DNA of 64,000 nucleotides from Paramacrobiotus metropolitanus (Eukaryota > Tardigrada > Eutardigrada > Parachela > Macrobiotidae), in assembly GCF_019649055.1 (NCBI RefSeq), contig NW_026570222.1, positions 1,860,001 to 1,924,000 on the forward strand. Reading direction: 5' to 3'. Positions 34,870 through 46,900 of this stretch are shown here, piece after piece. The first letter of the stretch is position 1, and the number at the start of each line of letters is the position of its first letter. The notes beneath the pieces are model-generated. The model had not been told where the DNA came from. It ran no database searches and was given only the letters and a program-made list of their open reading frames with translations. Both the position numbers and the translations under genes were made by a program.

Positions 34870-36508
34870 CAACTGCGGTGCCAGCATTTTCTGTAGATTT
34901 TAATCTCCATATCGTTAACGCCGTAAACCTGATTGGGCTTCTTCGCGAAAAAAAGTGTTTTATTTTAAATTTGGATAGTTTTTTCTTTCAGATTTGGGTG
35001 GTTATCGTGCGCCGTGCGTAGATGTTCTGTAACGATTTTGATGATGGAAATAGTTATTGCGAGTATTCCGCATTTAAATACTGTCTGTGTATTTATGACG
35101 AGTATTAAGAAGAGCTCATAATTTACGTGCCAATGATGACGTCCTACAGTATGAGGAAGCATATTTGTATTTTGTCCTAGTTTTCGTTTTATAAAGAACC
35201 TTGATGCAACGCTTGTGAATGCTAATAAACCAAAGCATAAACTAACAGACTCATTTGGTGCAATGCCTGCATCGACTACAGGTAAAGGGTCAGTTTTTTT
35301 GTTTATTGACCTTTAGGTCTTATACTGGGTTAATCCCGGATTCACAAACTACTTTGTACAACAAATCCCGCGCAAAAAAATCCATTGCGGTAGAAGCCGC
35401 ACTGTCTTTCCTTTCGAATGTCAATGCAGTGCCACCAATGAGCAGCCAGTCTGCTAAACGTAGTGAATAGAATTATCAATAAACAACAGGATAGAGGTGA
35501 TTTACTTCTGCCTAGTTTAATTTTGTTTTGTGCCGATAGATCTATCTGTGTGAGCCTTTCACAAAAGCGAAGATACCCACTTTGTACCTATACAGTGGGA
35601 TTTTTACACGGGTACCCTGTCTAGTAAACGTACACTGTTCTAGTATTAAAAACTACTGTCGTCATTTAATGTTGTTTGCCGGTATTTGAAACGCTGACAT
35701 GTTTATTTTCCCGTGCGGCGCGCGTTACTATACTGCGCTGAGTTCGAGCCATGTTTTCATTGTCAGTGCCCCAGGTGCACATGAGTTAATATTTTCTTAT
35801 AATATTCGTCGTAAATTGTCACACGTGTGGGTTACGAAATGTTGGTTGTTCCTATACGCTTATACTCGTAGATAACTTCGTCATGTACCGATAACTCCTA
35901 CGCTGGCGGAAGTCAATGACTATGCGGAGGTTTACGGCGGTAACCGTCACATTCCGCGTCCTCGCTGTAAACTCTGCAAGGTAGAGCAGTATTGACTGAT
36001 TAACTCCCACGATACGAAATTAACAATGTAAGGCAAAACCGCATTAATGCTTATATTTAGATGATACAAAACGGACATTTTAAAAAATTTGAAGAGAAAT
36101 ATTGGTGTTTGACTGCAGTACTACCAGTAGTGTCTGTTGTTCGACTTATCGTGTATGGTATGACTGTTTCATTACGATGGCAATGTTGCAGAAGAAATTC
36201 GTCTCGAATTGGTTAATTAGGTGGGCACTGCTTACATAAATTATGCAAATTAAACCGAATGCTCATTGAATTTATTATTTTTTTAATTATGCCGATATTA
36301 TAAAAATAAGAATCGATTTTCAGTTTTAATAGGAAGATCGGTGGATGTATGGCCATTGCCTGTATCCTTTACAATTGCACAGATGCCGCCTACCTGAAAG
36401 GTCACCGGTCGAAACGTAAGTGCTTCACAAACCGTGTGCTTACTGCTTAATAATAATAACCAACCAACATTATCTTTCTTCCATGTACAGTATAAGTAAA
36501 GGTGACTG
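34870..36508. other. Intergenic region, no gene seen
   Basis: Holds the claudin-like gene's 3' UTR to about 35230. The rest has short open frames without family resemblance. No clear repeats until the hairpin array at 36509. Confidence 0.45.
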
Positions 36509-36605
36509 CTATGCGCCCCGACGAACCGGGCGCATAGAATTTAGTTATGCGCCCCGATGCCCGGGCGCACAGAATTTGGCTTTGCGCCCCGAATGTCCGG
36601 GCGCA
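36509..36605 (+). repeat. Array of three GC-rich hairpins, left copy
   Basis: Three palindromic units spaced about 35 bases apart each read TGCGCCC, a CG-starting loop of 8-9 bases, then GGGCGCA: 36512-36534, 36548-36569, 36583-36605. The first extends to 10-bp arms (CTATGCGCCC/GGGCGCATAG). The spacers share AGAATTT. GC content is far above the AT-rich surroundings. A mirrored array is at 38384-38478. Confidence 0.85.
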
Positions 36606-37143
36606 GAAATATCGGTGATTTGCTGTTTTTCCGAAGATTTTTTATGTTGTATTTGGCTTCTTTTACTGTTTTTATTTAACAACCTGTAAATTTACTGGCT
36701 TTAACGCGGACTACGGCAACAACAGCGACGATGCGTAATTATTAAGATTTATTTGAGCACTGGATGCAGACACTGCACCGGAACACGCGTCACCGATGCA
36801 GTTGACTCCGTCGTCCTTGCTAAAGCCAACCCCCAGTCTCCTCTCAAAACCCCCAGTCTCCTCTCAAAAGAATGTGGAATGTGGGGGGGGGGCGCAACTA
36901 CATGATACATGAAAATAATCTTAACTGATACTAAAGTTGATTTACTGCAGTGGACACAATACTGTGACAATAGCAACTAAAATGAACTACAACACAAATG
37001 TGCAATCGGTATGCGACATTGTCAGTCAGAGTTGCATTACTCCCCGATTATCGGGATGAACATCCCAACGACACACCCTAATGGCTTTTCTCGGCTTGAC
37101 ACTGGTCATCCAAGTCGTCCAGCCTTGCAACTACCTCCGCTAC
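36606..37143. other. Spacer between hairpin array and inverted repeat
   Basis: The first bases (CAGAAATATCG, TTTTTCCG) continue the inverted similarity to the flank of the right hairpin array (38340-38383). A perfect 20-base tandem duplication occupies 36830-36869. No gene seen. Confidence 0.45.
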
Positions 37144-38081
37144 GTTAAAGGAAGTGGCCCGGTACATGGTACCATATTCGTGTACATACACGAAATCTTT
37201 CACTTTCGCGTACTTCCAACCCCTTGTTTGTCTTGTTTATGACATTCTGTAGCCAGATGATTTGTATACACTGGCGAGAAAACCGTTTGTCCGCGCAACA
37301 TCCGGTTTGGGAGTTACGGCTGGTAGAAAATTTCAAAAGTTTAAATGCATTCAGGTGTAGCAAAGTCTCATTATAGACCGATCTCTTTCAGATTTTGCAC
37401 GTAAATGCACATACCCACGAAGAACGTTTTCACATCAATTTACTGTTCTATCATGTCTTTCGATTTTTAAAATGTATTTCAAAATCCATTTCAAAATTTG
37501 AAAAAAATCATGGAAGTCTGGGATCGGTGTAAAAACGATGTTCATGGCCATTGTGAAGGCCGATAGCTCCGCCTTCATGATTGGCCATTCGCCATTGTGT
37601 TTTGCTGTTCTGGGGATTTCCATCCCACACATTGCTGCTGTTTTGACGGACCTACAGCACAGCTGCGCTGGCTGTAGGATCCGATCTCATTAGTCTGGTG
37701 TTGCTGCGCCACGGTGCGCGAGTTAGATTTCGGCATTAAAGCCTCAATCCGGGTTCGCCGCTGTTTCGCCGTCGAAGGTACGTGGGCGCCCATAAGGCCC
37801 CACGTAACACCATGTGTATTTACGTGCAAAATTTGAAGGAGATCGGTCCGTAATGAGACTTTTGGTACACCTGAATGCATTTAAACTTTTTGGAATTTTC
37901 TAACAGCCGTAACTCCCAAACCGGATGTCGCGCGCACAAACGGTTTTCTCGCCAGTGTATACTAATCATCTGGCTACAGAATGTCATAAACCGAAATAAA
38001 AATGTGTTTGGGATGCGCGAAAGTGAAAGTTTTCGTGCAAGTACAAGAATTTGGCACCATGTACTGGTCCACTTCCGTTAA
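37144..38081. mobile_element. Foldback element with ~275-bp inverted arms
   Basis: The left arm (37144 to about 37415) and right arm (about 37805 to 38081) are inverted copies of roughly 85-90 percent identity by eye. They begin GTTAA(A/C)GGAAGTGG and continue through words such as CCGGATGT.GCGCG and CATCTGGCTACAGAATGTC. The central 390 bases are single-copy and contain a GGGCGCCCATAAGGCCCC palindrome. A partial arm also lies at 40626-40700. No transposase is visible; two minus-strand frames crossing the centre (37880-37435) match nothing I know. The class is unknown. Confidence 0.75.
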
Positions 38082-38383
38082 CCGGAATAAGCTTTGCTAA
38101 TTCTATGTGCTACATGGAGTGGACTTCTGTGCCATTCTATGTGTTTTGTGCATGGAGTGGACTTCTATGCCGTCCTAGATGACCTATAACAATTATTACC
38201 CACAGAACGTGATAAACCAGTGTTATAAGCTTGCTGTAAAGTTGCTGAAAATCAGGATCTCTCAGCTGATTCCGCGATGTTTTGAGTAAGCTTTTCAATA
38301 AACCATGCGATAAAATGGGAAATGGGTTAATCGAGTAAAAAATTCAATCAGTTGCCGGAAAAACATAAAAACTTCGATATTTC

Positions 38384-38478
38384 TGCGCCCGGACATTCGG
38401 GGCGCAAAGCCAAATTCTGTGCGCCCGAGCACTCGGGGCGCACAGCAAAAATCTATGCGCCCGGTTTGTCGGGGCGCA
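38384..38478 (-). repeat. Array of three GC-rich hairpins, right copy
   Basis: Three units, 38384-38406, 38420-38442, 38456-38478, each TGCGCCC...GGGCGCA, in inverted order relative to the left array (36509-36605). Loops and spacers match the reverse complement of the left copy in order, for example GGACATTCG against CGAATGTCC. Confidence 0.85.
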
Positions 38479-38593
38479 GCCATTTCGATAAGTAAAACTA
38501 GAAAATTTGAAATTCAAAAAGGTAAATACTATGTTGAAATTACATATTATTATTAAATGTGAATACGGTATATACAGATAGCCGCTTGATTAC

Positions 38594-41500
38594 ATGTACG
38601 GGCCGGCGGTGTACGCGCAGTTCGTGTCGGCATCCGCGTTAATTTTTCTCACAGTTGTTAAACTGTTATATTGTGCAGGACAGGATAATTGTTGCGGGAA
38701 TCTTGGATGTTTTGACCTCACGGCTGCTTTTATCGATCTTTTTAAACGGTACATATTTTCTTCCACAAATACCCAAAGTTTTACGCGTAATTTGATATCC
38801 ATTTTCATTTGGCTAGTTTTGCACTATATATATGTCATGTATTTGTTAGGCCAATAAATCTTTTCCCATCGTGCAATACAAAGGTTGAATTCACACTGAG
38901 AACCCAGGTAACCAGCGCGGCGCCTGCGGACAAATTTGTCACAAGTTATACAGATAACTGTTTCAGGACAACGTGGATAATTTGGAAAAACTAAATTACA
39001 GCGACATTGATTCTATAAAAAAATCTAATTACCGAGCAGATCGCGAAGGAACAAAATTTATTATTCATGGGTTTATCGATAACGGGGAAAATAAATGGAT
39101 TTCGGTCAGTATGTGCCGTGGCTACTTTACATGTATATTCTGATTATTGGCGCAACAAAACGCTTTCTTGCTGCAGATCTACAGTAAAGATTAAGCCTTT
39201 GCGACTTTTATTCTCGGATTAAATTGCTATCATACTGCGCTAAGCAAATTTTACAAGAGCTCTGGTAAATATTACAATTAGGCACCCTAATAATTAAAGT
39301 CATTTTTATGAACTGATTTGTTTACACCCCTCGGTACCCTTTTAAAGCGCTGTCATCAAATTCTCACCTGCAGTAAATCAAAGCGATAACACCCCTTACA
39401 TTACAAGCTAAATTTAACATTTTTAGAAGGTTTAATGGAGGTTTCAAAAACTACTGACATTTCTGTTACTTTCCCGGTAATCCAGATACAGCTAGCCGGA
39501 CAGTAGTTTTCTATGTGTATACGTACTAATATGCTTTTGCCTATGTAATACAGTAATTACCTAAAATAAACGACAGTAATAATCGCAGACGTCAATGTGT
39601 CTGCGCTTTATAAATTAAATTTTTTTGACCAGGTTATGGAAAGAAAACTACTCGTAGAAGGAGATTTCAATGTTATTCGAGTTCACTGGGGTAAGTTTCT
39701 TTGCGGTGGTTTTCGAATGCGCATTGAGCATTATTAGTAATTATTAATTAAAAGCTTTGAGCGGGGTCACTTTGTATTGAATGAATTTTCTGTGAATGGC
39801 TGATATATACATACGTTCTTGAGCTTCGAATGCAACTAATCGGCTAATACATACGTTCTTCTCGGCTAATACATACGTTTTTGTGATTTCTTGGTGGAGC
39901 CGAAAATATCGCAATCATAGGCTTCCAATTCTGTTACACTGCAAAAGGCACATCAGGGGAGATATCGAAACTCTTTTTGATTTGTTCGAGTCAACAGCTG
40001 ACCGACGCTCACTAACGATATCAACTTCACTGCTGCTTTGTAAGTTAATTTTGTAATTGTAGATAGCGGAAGCCTTCTTACATATTTTCAAGCTGCGGCT
40101 AACTCCAGAGTGGTCGGATCCATAACTGCAAAACTAATTCGTTTGTTGAATGAGCTGGGTCAAGATTATGCTACCGTTCATCTAATCGGTCACAGGTACA
40201 GATACAAGGCCACAAGGTTTCTAGCTTTTTTATTTTCATCCTGTACGTGTGCCAGTTTTAGTTGCGCGCTATGTCTTTTGTTATACAGCAACACAACAAA
40301 CCGTTTAAGGGTATCGATATCGTCGTAGGATTGCATTTGATGAAATCATGTTATAAAGTTAGAATAGAAATAACCTTTTAGTCAGCTATGTACACACCTT
40401 CCCATCCCTGTATATTCTAGACACCCCTTTTCACACCCCGTATGCGATAAGCACTCGTATTAGTCAACTTCAAAATAATTTAAATTAACCTACCTATACT
40501 GTTTTACAGAAATGTTTTCTCTATAAATGATTTTATCACAACTGGCTGCTTGCAACGTTTCGGGATTAGTGAGTAATAAGTACACAAGTTCGTTCGTGCA
40601 TTCGTCTGAGTGCCTGGGTTTGTTGAGGGAAGTGGCCCGGTACATGGTACCAAATTCGTGCACATGTACGAAAACTTTCACTTTCACGCTCTCCCAAACA
40701 CGGTTACAGGGTGGCTGTAATAAACGCGGCTGCGGGTTAAAGGGTGTCTAATTGTCTATAACGTTATAGACAATTAGACAGGGAAACGGGTCTCTGCGTT
40801 TCCGATTTCATGGCACCAGAAAATCAAGTGATTGGGCTGAACCCGTTTCCGAGTAGGTTACCAGTTCCCGAGTAAAACAGCCTGTATAGAAACCGTTATA
40901 ACGGTTTCTGTACAGTAAACTGACAATGAATCGTATGATTTATTAATTAATTTTTCAGCCTTGGCGCCCATATTGCAGGATATGCTGGCGAACAAGTGAA
41001 AATTGGACGCATAACTGGTCTGGATCCAGCTGGTATATGAAGTTAGATGTACAAATATCCTCTCGCACTCTACGCTGATATGGTGTTAATTCTCCTAACC
41101 ATAGGAGTAAATCTGTTATGCTTAGGTTTATATTTCAAAGACATGCCACCATCCGTTCGGTTAGATCCCACAGATGCTGACCTAGGTACGGTGTAACTGC
41201 ACGCTAATTAAAAGTTGCAGACGCGACATTCACAGTCAGCATAATTCAGAAAGTACAGTAGAAGTATGTTTTTCTGTCACCATTGCTAATTATCATCTGG
41301 CAGGGTTGAAAAGCGAACCAGTCGAGCCGCATTTAAAACAAATGTATTTGCAGTGGACACAATTATCACCGACGGTCGGGTAAGGAAACCAATACAAAGA
41401 ACAATTTTCATGTTTCCGAACGTCCGTAATTTTCTTACCTATTTATAATATATCAGCGCTGGAAAAGTGTTACGAATATTTTTATTTGTCTCTACAATAG

Positions 41501-43348
41501 TCAACGATTTTTTATCTCGGAAATTTATTGGAAACACATTTTTCACTAGTAGTAAATCTTTCGCAAAAACCTTATCGCTAAAAAGCGCAATTTTGTTTAA
41601 TAATAATAAGCTTTACACCGTCGGTGAATTGCAGGATATCCTTAAACTGGGATATGGCGCGTTGCAAGCTATGGGACATTTTAGTATGTCCTCTTATATA
41701 TTACATACATATAAAAACTCTTAAAATAAATGTGTTTTTGTGTTGACATCGGCATGATAATTGCAGACTTCTTTCCAAATGGTGGAATAAACCAACCCGG
41801 TTGCGCCCGAAAGTATGTGCAACTTTAAATGTTTTGTTTTGTTGTAAATTTTCTTATAATAATGCTACGTGTACGCGTAATGTTTTTTCCAACGTCTTAT
41901 TTTTAGCCTTTTAACCAGTCTATTCAAGTTCGAAAATTCAGGTAAAATTATGGAACATGAATGAACATTAAAGCGACAACCTGCATATATATATACAAAT
42001 GCGTTCCGTGTTTGCAGATTTTGCCGGCACTGACGTTTTGGGATGCAGCCATTTTCGTGCCCCGCTCCTCTTTAGTGGTAAATCGTAATTTAGATTGGTA
42101 GCACTTTCAAAACTAGAACACAATTTTCAATATTGTTTTATAGTTCTTCGTGTTACCAATATACGTAAAGTAAAGTTTGATGCTGTGTTTGTTGGTAGAT
42201 ACTGTTGCCAGTCCGTTGAGCAACTGTTTGGCCGTGGAGTGCGATTCTTACGAAAACGTACAAATACAGTTTTGAAGTGATCCAGAAAAAAAATCCGAGC
42301 TCACTGTTACTAATTTGCCGTAAAAATTATGTGTTAAATTTCAGTACAAGATGGGGAAATGTTTTTCCTGCAACTCCCGATCTTGTATTAGTATGGGCTT
42401 AAATATGGGCAAAAACGCTACCAAAGCGAGTGGACAAACTAAGTCGTTCTTTCTGGATACTGATACAGGAAGTCCTTACTGCGGTAAAAACGAATGTCAA
42501 AATACTGAAAGTGAAAGAAACTTAACATGTCAAAATATGACTGATGTGCATGATATCATGGACTGCTCGAATTTACTGTACTTTATTCAGGTACATCATT
42601 CCGTATTGTTTTTGGTTTGGCGGATGAGCAGTCACTTTCGGTAAGTGTTTCGTAAATAGGACACATACCGGTACATACACTGGCAAATGGCAGCGAGTAA
42701 TAAAAAACAAATGTAGATATGTCCACTTTATGCCCACTTTAATATTTTACAGGGAAACGGGTTTCTGCGTTTCCGATTTCATGGCGCCAGAAAATCAAGT
42801 GATTGGGTTGAACCCGTTTCCGAGTAGGTTACCAATTCCCGAGTAAAACAGCCTGTAGGAAAAACGTTAGTATAACGTGCAACTACCGCTAGGGTGGGTG
42901 AACGGATGTGTGTCGATTTTAGCCGTTTCCTAACGTTTAGCTAACGTTTTGTTTGCAAATTGTTTTACTCGGGGTTACTATACTGCATGTAAAACAGACT
43001 CGAAAAAATTAAAGTACACACATCTTCCTCGATGTTTTAAACTTGACTACGGAATCAGTAATACATGAAATTTTTTTTGCCAGGTCAGTTGACCTGGCTC
43101 CGGGACGGTCGTACACCTTTATTATCTTGGCACCTTCGAATATTGGTCCTCTAAAAGCAGTCTCTATAACCTGGAAGTACGAAAGGTCATTATTACATGT
43201 ATTCGATTACCTGCGGACATATAAGATCAAAATAAAAGAATCTATGGAAGTCCAGCCGTTAAATGGAAGGTACGAGTCATCTCTTGCAAGTTTTACATTC
43301 AAATGCTTGCTTTGCAAACGGCCAAATCAAAAGCTTGAAATTGCTTAA
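38594..43348 (+). CDS. Pancreatic-lipase-family secreted lipase with PLAT domain
   Basis: A secreted triglyceride or phospholipid lipase of the PNLIP family. Exons: 38594-38748, 38850-38907, 38967-39104, 39633-39690, 40063-40195, 40959-41032, 41126-41185, 41354-41379, 41635-41683, 41767-41812, 41907-41941, 42018-42077, 42199-42257, 42345-42483, 42591-42640, then 43084-43348. A signal peptide (FVSASALIFLTVVKLLYC) precedes NLGCF, the usual mature start. The fold is marked by FIIHGFIDNGE, then the nucleophile Ser about 181 in GHSLGAHIAGYAG (built across the 40195/40959 junction), Asp about 203 in GLDPA, and His about 289 in GCSHFRAP. LDPTDADLVDTIITDG, DFFPNGG-like NFFPNGG and a CFSC...C segment also match. 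The last exon fits the PLAT/C2-like domain. The phase between 42640 and 43084 does not close, so one small exon is missing or broken there. Confidence 0.87.
40626..40700 (+). repeat. Partial arm of the foldback family
   Basis: GGAAGTGGCCCGGTACATGG and the following 55 bases match the left arm of the element at 37144-38081. It lies in lipase intron 5. Confidence 0.7.
40745..40916. mobile_element. Composite palindromic element in lipase intron 5
   Basis: A perfect 36-base palindrome (40745-40780, centre ACGT) is followed by a unit of about 108 bases (GGGAAACGGGT...CCCGAGTAAAACAG). That unit recurs at 42750-42858. A perfect 22-base palindrome (40888-40909, centre TTATAA) follows. The CCCGAGTAAAACA word is the terminal repeat of the MITE at 3581-3710. 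No coding content. Confidence 0.65.
42750..42973. mobile_element. Composite element plus MITE in lipase intron 15
   Basis: Positions 42750-42858 repeat the 108-base unit found at 40778-40885. From 42838 the sequence continues into a complete CCCGAGTAAAACA-family MITE that ends TTTTACTCGGG at 42973. The composite lies in the interval where an expected lipase exon could not be found. Confidence 0.7.
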
Positions 43349-43907
43349 CCAACAAAAAATTATCCAAATGTGTTCATTTTACTACACTTTGCAAAGTGGT
43401 AGTTGTACCTAATAATATTTACTTCCTGGAAATTATTGTTCCTACTAGTGCTGCAGCCTGATGCTCTTTTGAAGTACGAGTGTATGCAATGCAGTTTGTA
43501 CTTCGTAGCCACATCAATAGGACAATCTACCATGTCAGGATCCTTGAGCGTTACTTTTGTGGCACTTATGTCGCGCTCTATTAATGGCAGCGCAGCTAGT
43601 CCAGGGATACTCCATATTTTTAAAATACCTACTGTTCTCTTTTCCAGAATTACTTCTCTAAGGACAAGCGACAAAGAGATTTACGAAGATACTCCAGCAA
43701 AATATCAGCTGCATGACTGAAGGTATGATGTTTACGCCTTAATTTATACGCCCCAATGTTAGTATAATTTTACGGCGAGGGTACTGTACTGATATGTTCA
43801 TTTATTGACTAGAATTTATAATAATTTATATACTGGTACCATAACAGCATCATACAATGTCATCTGCGCGAGTAATTTTTGTTCGTCTAACAATAGACAG
43901 AAATGGT
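43349..43907. other. Convergent 3' interval between lipase and EFCAB7-like gene
   Basis: Contains open frames on both strands (plus 43403-43720, minus 43674-43360) with no recognisable domain. The EFCAB7-like poly(A) signal candidate, AATAAA on the minus strand, is at 43801-43806. Either frame could be an unassigned exon, but splice phase does not connect them to either gene. Confidence 0.4.
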
Positions 43908-46900
43908 TTACACAACCTTAACGGCTTCTTTAGTATTTACTCGCCAAGGATTCTGCTTATGGATGGGCACGAAATGAATAATTAAACTTGTTTTCTTGGG
44001 AGGAATCGTCATTTCCAGCGGCAATTTTTTACTGGGCCGACAGTTTTCCATTTCTTTGACATCGCACTCCACAAACTGAGTTTTCGCACCCTAATAAAAT
44101 AACGAACTCATCTGTTTCCAGGTTCTGATCTGCTTTTATTATAAAAACACGTTGTTACAATTTTCTTTCGCACCGGTATAGTCCAGTAATATTACAGAAA
44201 ACCTTAGTTCTCATGCATATGCTTATAGCTACAAACATAGTGATACCGTTGCCATAATTTTGTCCAACAACTATACAGCTCAACGTATAAGTACGTGACC
44301 GTTTACAAACGTACCCTGTTTTCCACAACCAAACTAACGCGGAGACCATTGGTGACCTTATACATTATGACATCTTCTCCGATATCCTGCGCCACTCCAA
44401 GTTCAGATGCCGTACGAATGATAGCTTTTTCGGAAGTGGTTGTGACTAGTTTCATCTCGGTAGGTGTTATGCGCGGATTGCAGTTCGATGCAGTCAAAAA
44501 TACAACGAATGGCATTGTCTAAACAAAACAAATAATAACAAACGGAAGGGTGTCCAAAATAAATTTGTTTGTGATATTAATTAACTTACTCTATTCAGAA
44601 CTAGTTGCCTGTTGAATCCCATCGATTCCAACATGATCCACATATCGGTAACATCATCGTTTTTGGCACAATCTGTGGCTTCGTTGATGTGAAGCTTCAT
44701 AAATCCATCCCGAGTCAGCTGGTCGTTGTGAACGGGAAAACTAGCTGTAAAGATTTCGATGCCACCATTGTATGTAACCTGTATACACGGTGAAATCGAA
44801 GACAATACGAGTACATAAGCTGTATGTGATGTGCACTCGACGAAAAAGCACAGAGAATTCCAAACTATTTTTAGTTATTTCATTTAAAAATTTATTTTGA
44901 TCTTACTTGTTACGACATTCCAATCGTCGTCTCTTACAATATCTCCCGTTGATCTAACGAGAAAAATGTTAAACCAGGATGGCATAAATGTTAACAAATG
45001 TATAATCATTTACGGACATGTGCCGCTGGTATATATTTGGTGTCACCTGCGTTTAGGCGAGAAAAATGAACAAACAAAGATCGATGCGTTAATTAGTGTA
45101 CTTTCCTTATCATAAATCTCTAATGACTACGGAACACGGAGTGTTTAAACTTCGTCTTCGAAAACGACAACTGTAAAGGGGAAGCGCAAAGAAAAACGCA
45201 CCCTATTAAAAGTTGCTTATGTGGACGTACCGCTTTGCAAAAATATCGAATTCATTTCTGCTAATGTTGTCGTTCCCATCCAGATCGGTTAACTCAAATA
45301 CCGCCTCCAATGCATTTCTAAAAATTAAGCAGAGGAGAATCATCCCCCTGATCGAGGAGGGTACTCTATCCAACCATGAAGAAAAAATCAAGCCTACGAA
45401 TATTCCTCAGATAGCTCTAACAGTTCCCCATCTCCCAAATGGTAAAGCGGAATTCCAGTGGAATGATCCGAATCTGGTGCATCTTCATTGTGATGATTGG
45501 TTGTCGACTGTAGCTGTGGTTGCGAAGAAAACCAAGCTCCTGTGGTAAATGGAACCAACGTGTACTGACCCTTAGCGGCTTTGGTGCGAAATGTGAATCT
45601 ACACTGCAAAACAATTAGCAGCAAAATTAAGCAGGCATAAAATAAATTAAGATTTTTCACATAACGAGCATCTTTTTATGAAAGGTCACATAACTTCATT
45701 AGTGGAACGTCCTTAATTATTGCATAATATTAATGCCTCAGATTAAACCGTTTACCTTTTCAGCGTCTGCTACGTTGGTGAATGCCGTTAACTTTTTATG
45801 ACCACTGGAATCGGCGTCCCGCAGTAAAAACAGTTCGGCATCAATATTATTAAATGCCGGGTCAATACTTGGATTTAAGAGTGGCAATGAGACCAATTGT
45901 ATGGACACAGTTAATTCCGTATCTTCGCTTAAGTACAAATCATACTGATGCGCAAAAAGATGACTGGCATCGTCGAAGACCATAAAGCCGCGCGCGTGGA
46001 TGCAAGCGCAATCCTGTAAACAGGAACTTCTAGTCTAAACAGAAGATACCTTTTCACCTGCCGTGCAACGCCTACGAGATCTATTTGTGTCCATCACGTC
46101 GATGTCGTACGTCACTCCACGACGAACCATTATACTGATTAAAGCAATCGATATTTGTTTTCTCGGCCGTATAAGCAATAATTGTACATTATGATGATAC
46201 GCTGACATAATAAATTATCACAAGATAGTTTATGACCGACGTACATCTATATATGTATCATGTGCTACATATCCAGTTGGCCCATTAACCTTATGTGATT
46301 TTTACAAGGTCAACTTTGCTATAACTACGCAAGTAAGAGGTGTATATGCCCGTTATACCGCCATAGAATCACAGCAGTACAACATGTACATGCTCGTTTT
46401 CTGTTTTGTTTCGACCTGCGATCAAATTAAACAAGAATAAAATCAATTGTATTTTACCCTTGGCACTCGTTTAGTGTAGGCGCTGATCACTTGTTCGAAT
46501 GACTCGCGGAACGAACCAACTGGACGACGATCCGCGATCAAATGACCATCGTGAATTCCAGCGCATTGCTCTGCAGTTTGCTCGAACGAAGTCCATAGCT
46601 GTAATCACACTATTTATTATTGTACATTAAATTTTTCATTCAAAAAATCTGGAAACGAAAAATCGAGTATTACGTCTATAAAACAAAAACAAATTTAAAC
46701 CAAGCATAGATGGCTGTTACATTTAATCGTGACTGGTTACAGAAAAGCCATACCCATATCCATATCCTCTAAACGTAGATATTATTCTACCCGTAGATCT
46801 ATTTGCAGAAATTATGTATCTCTGATATTACCGTACTCCTACATATTTCTAGATCAATTAGATTATGGTTTTGATACTTATTAGAGATAACTCTATTGTG

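Noticed and set aside
36509-36605. CRISPR-like array
   Set aside because: Only three units, the repeats are palindromic hairpins with short variable loops, and the genome is animal.
37435-37880. Minus-strand frames in the core of the foldback element as a transposase
   Set aside because: No catalytic motif or helix-turn-helix pattern recognised, and the frames are short and overlap the repeat arms.
40888-40916. Helitron 3' end (terminal hairpin)
   Set aside because: A hairpin is present but there is no CTRR end after it and no TC start upstream.
43360-43674. 104-codon minus frame between the lipase and EFCAB7-like genes
   Set aside because: Overlaps a plus-strand frame of similar length; neither shows a domain or joins a neighbouring gene in phase.
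46050-46125. Extra EFCAB7-like exon bounded by TTAATCAG and GTGAAA
   Set aside because: No reading phase fits both neighbours without a stop, while the flanking exons join directly in phase 0 and give a good family match.
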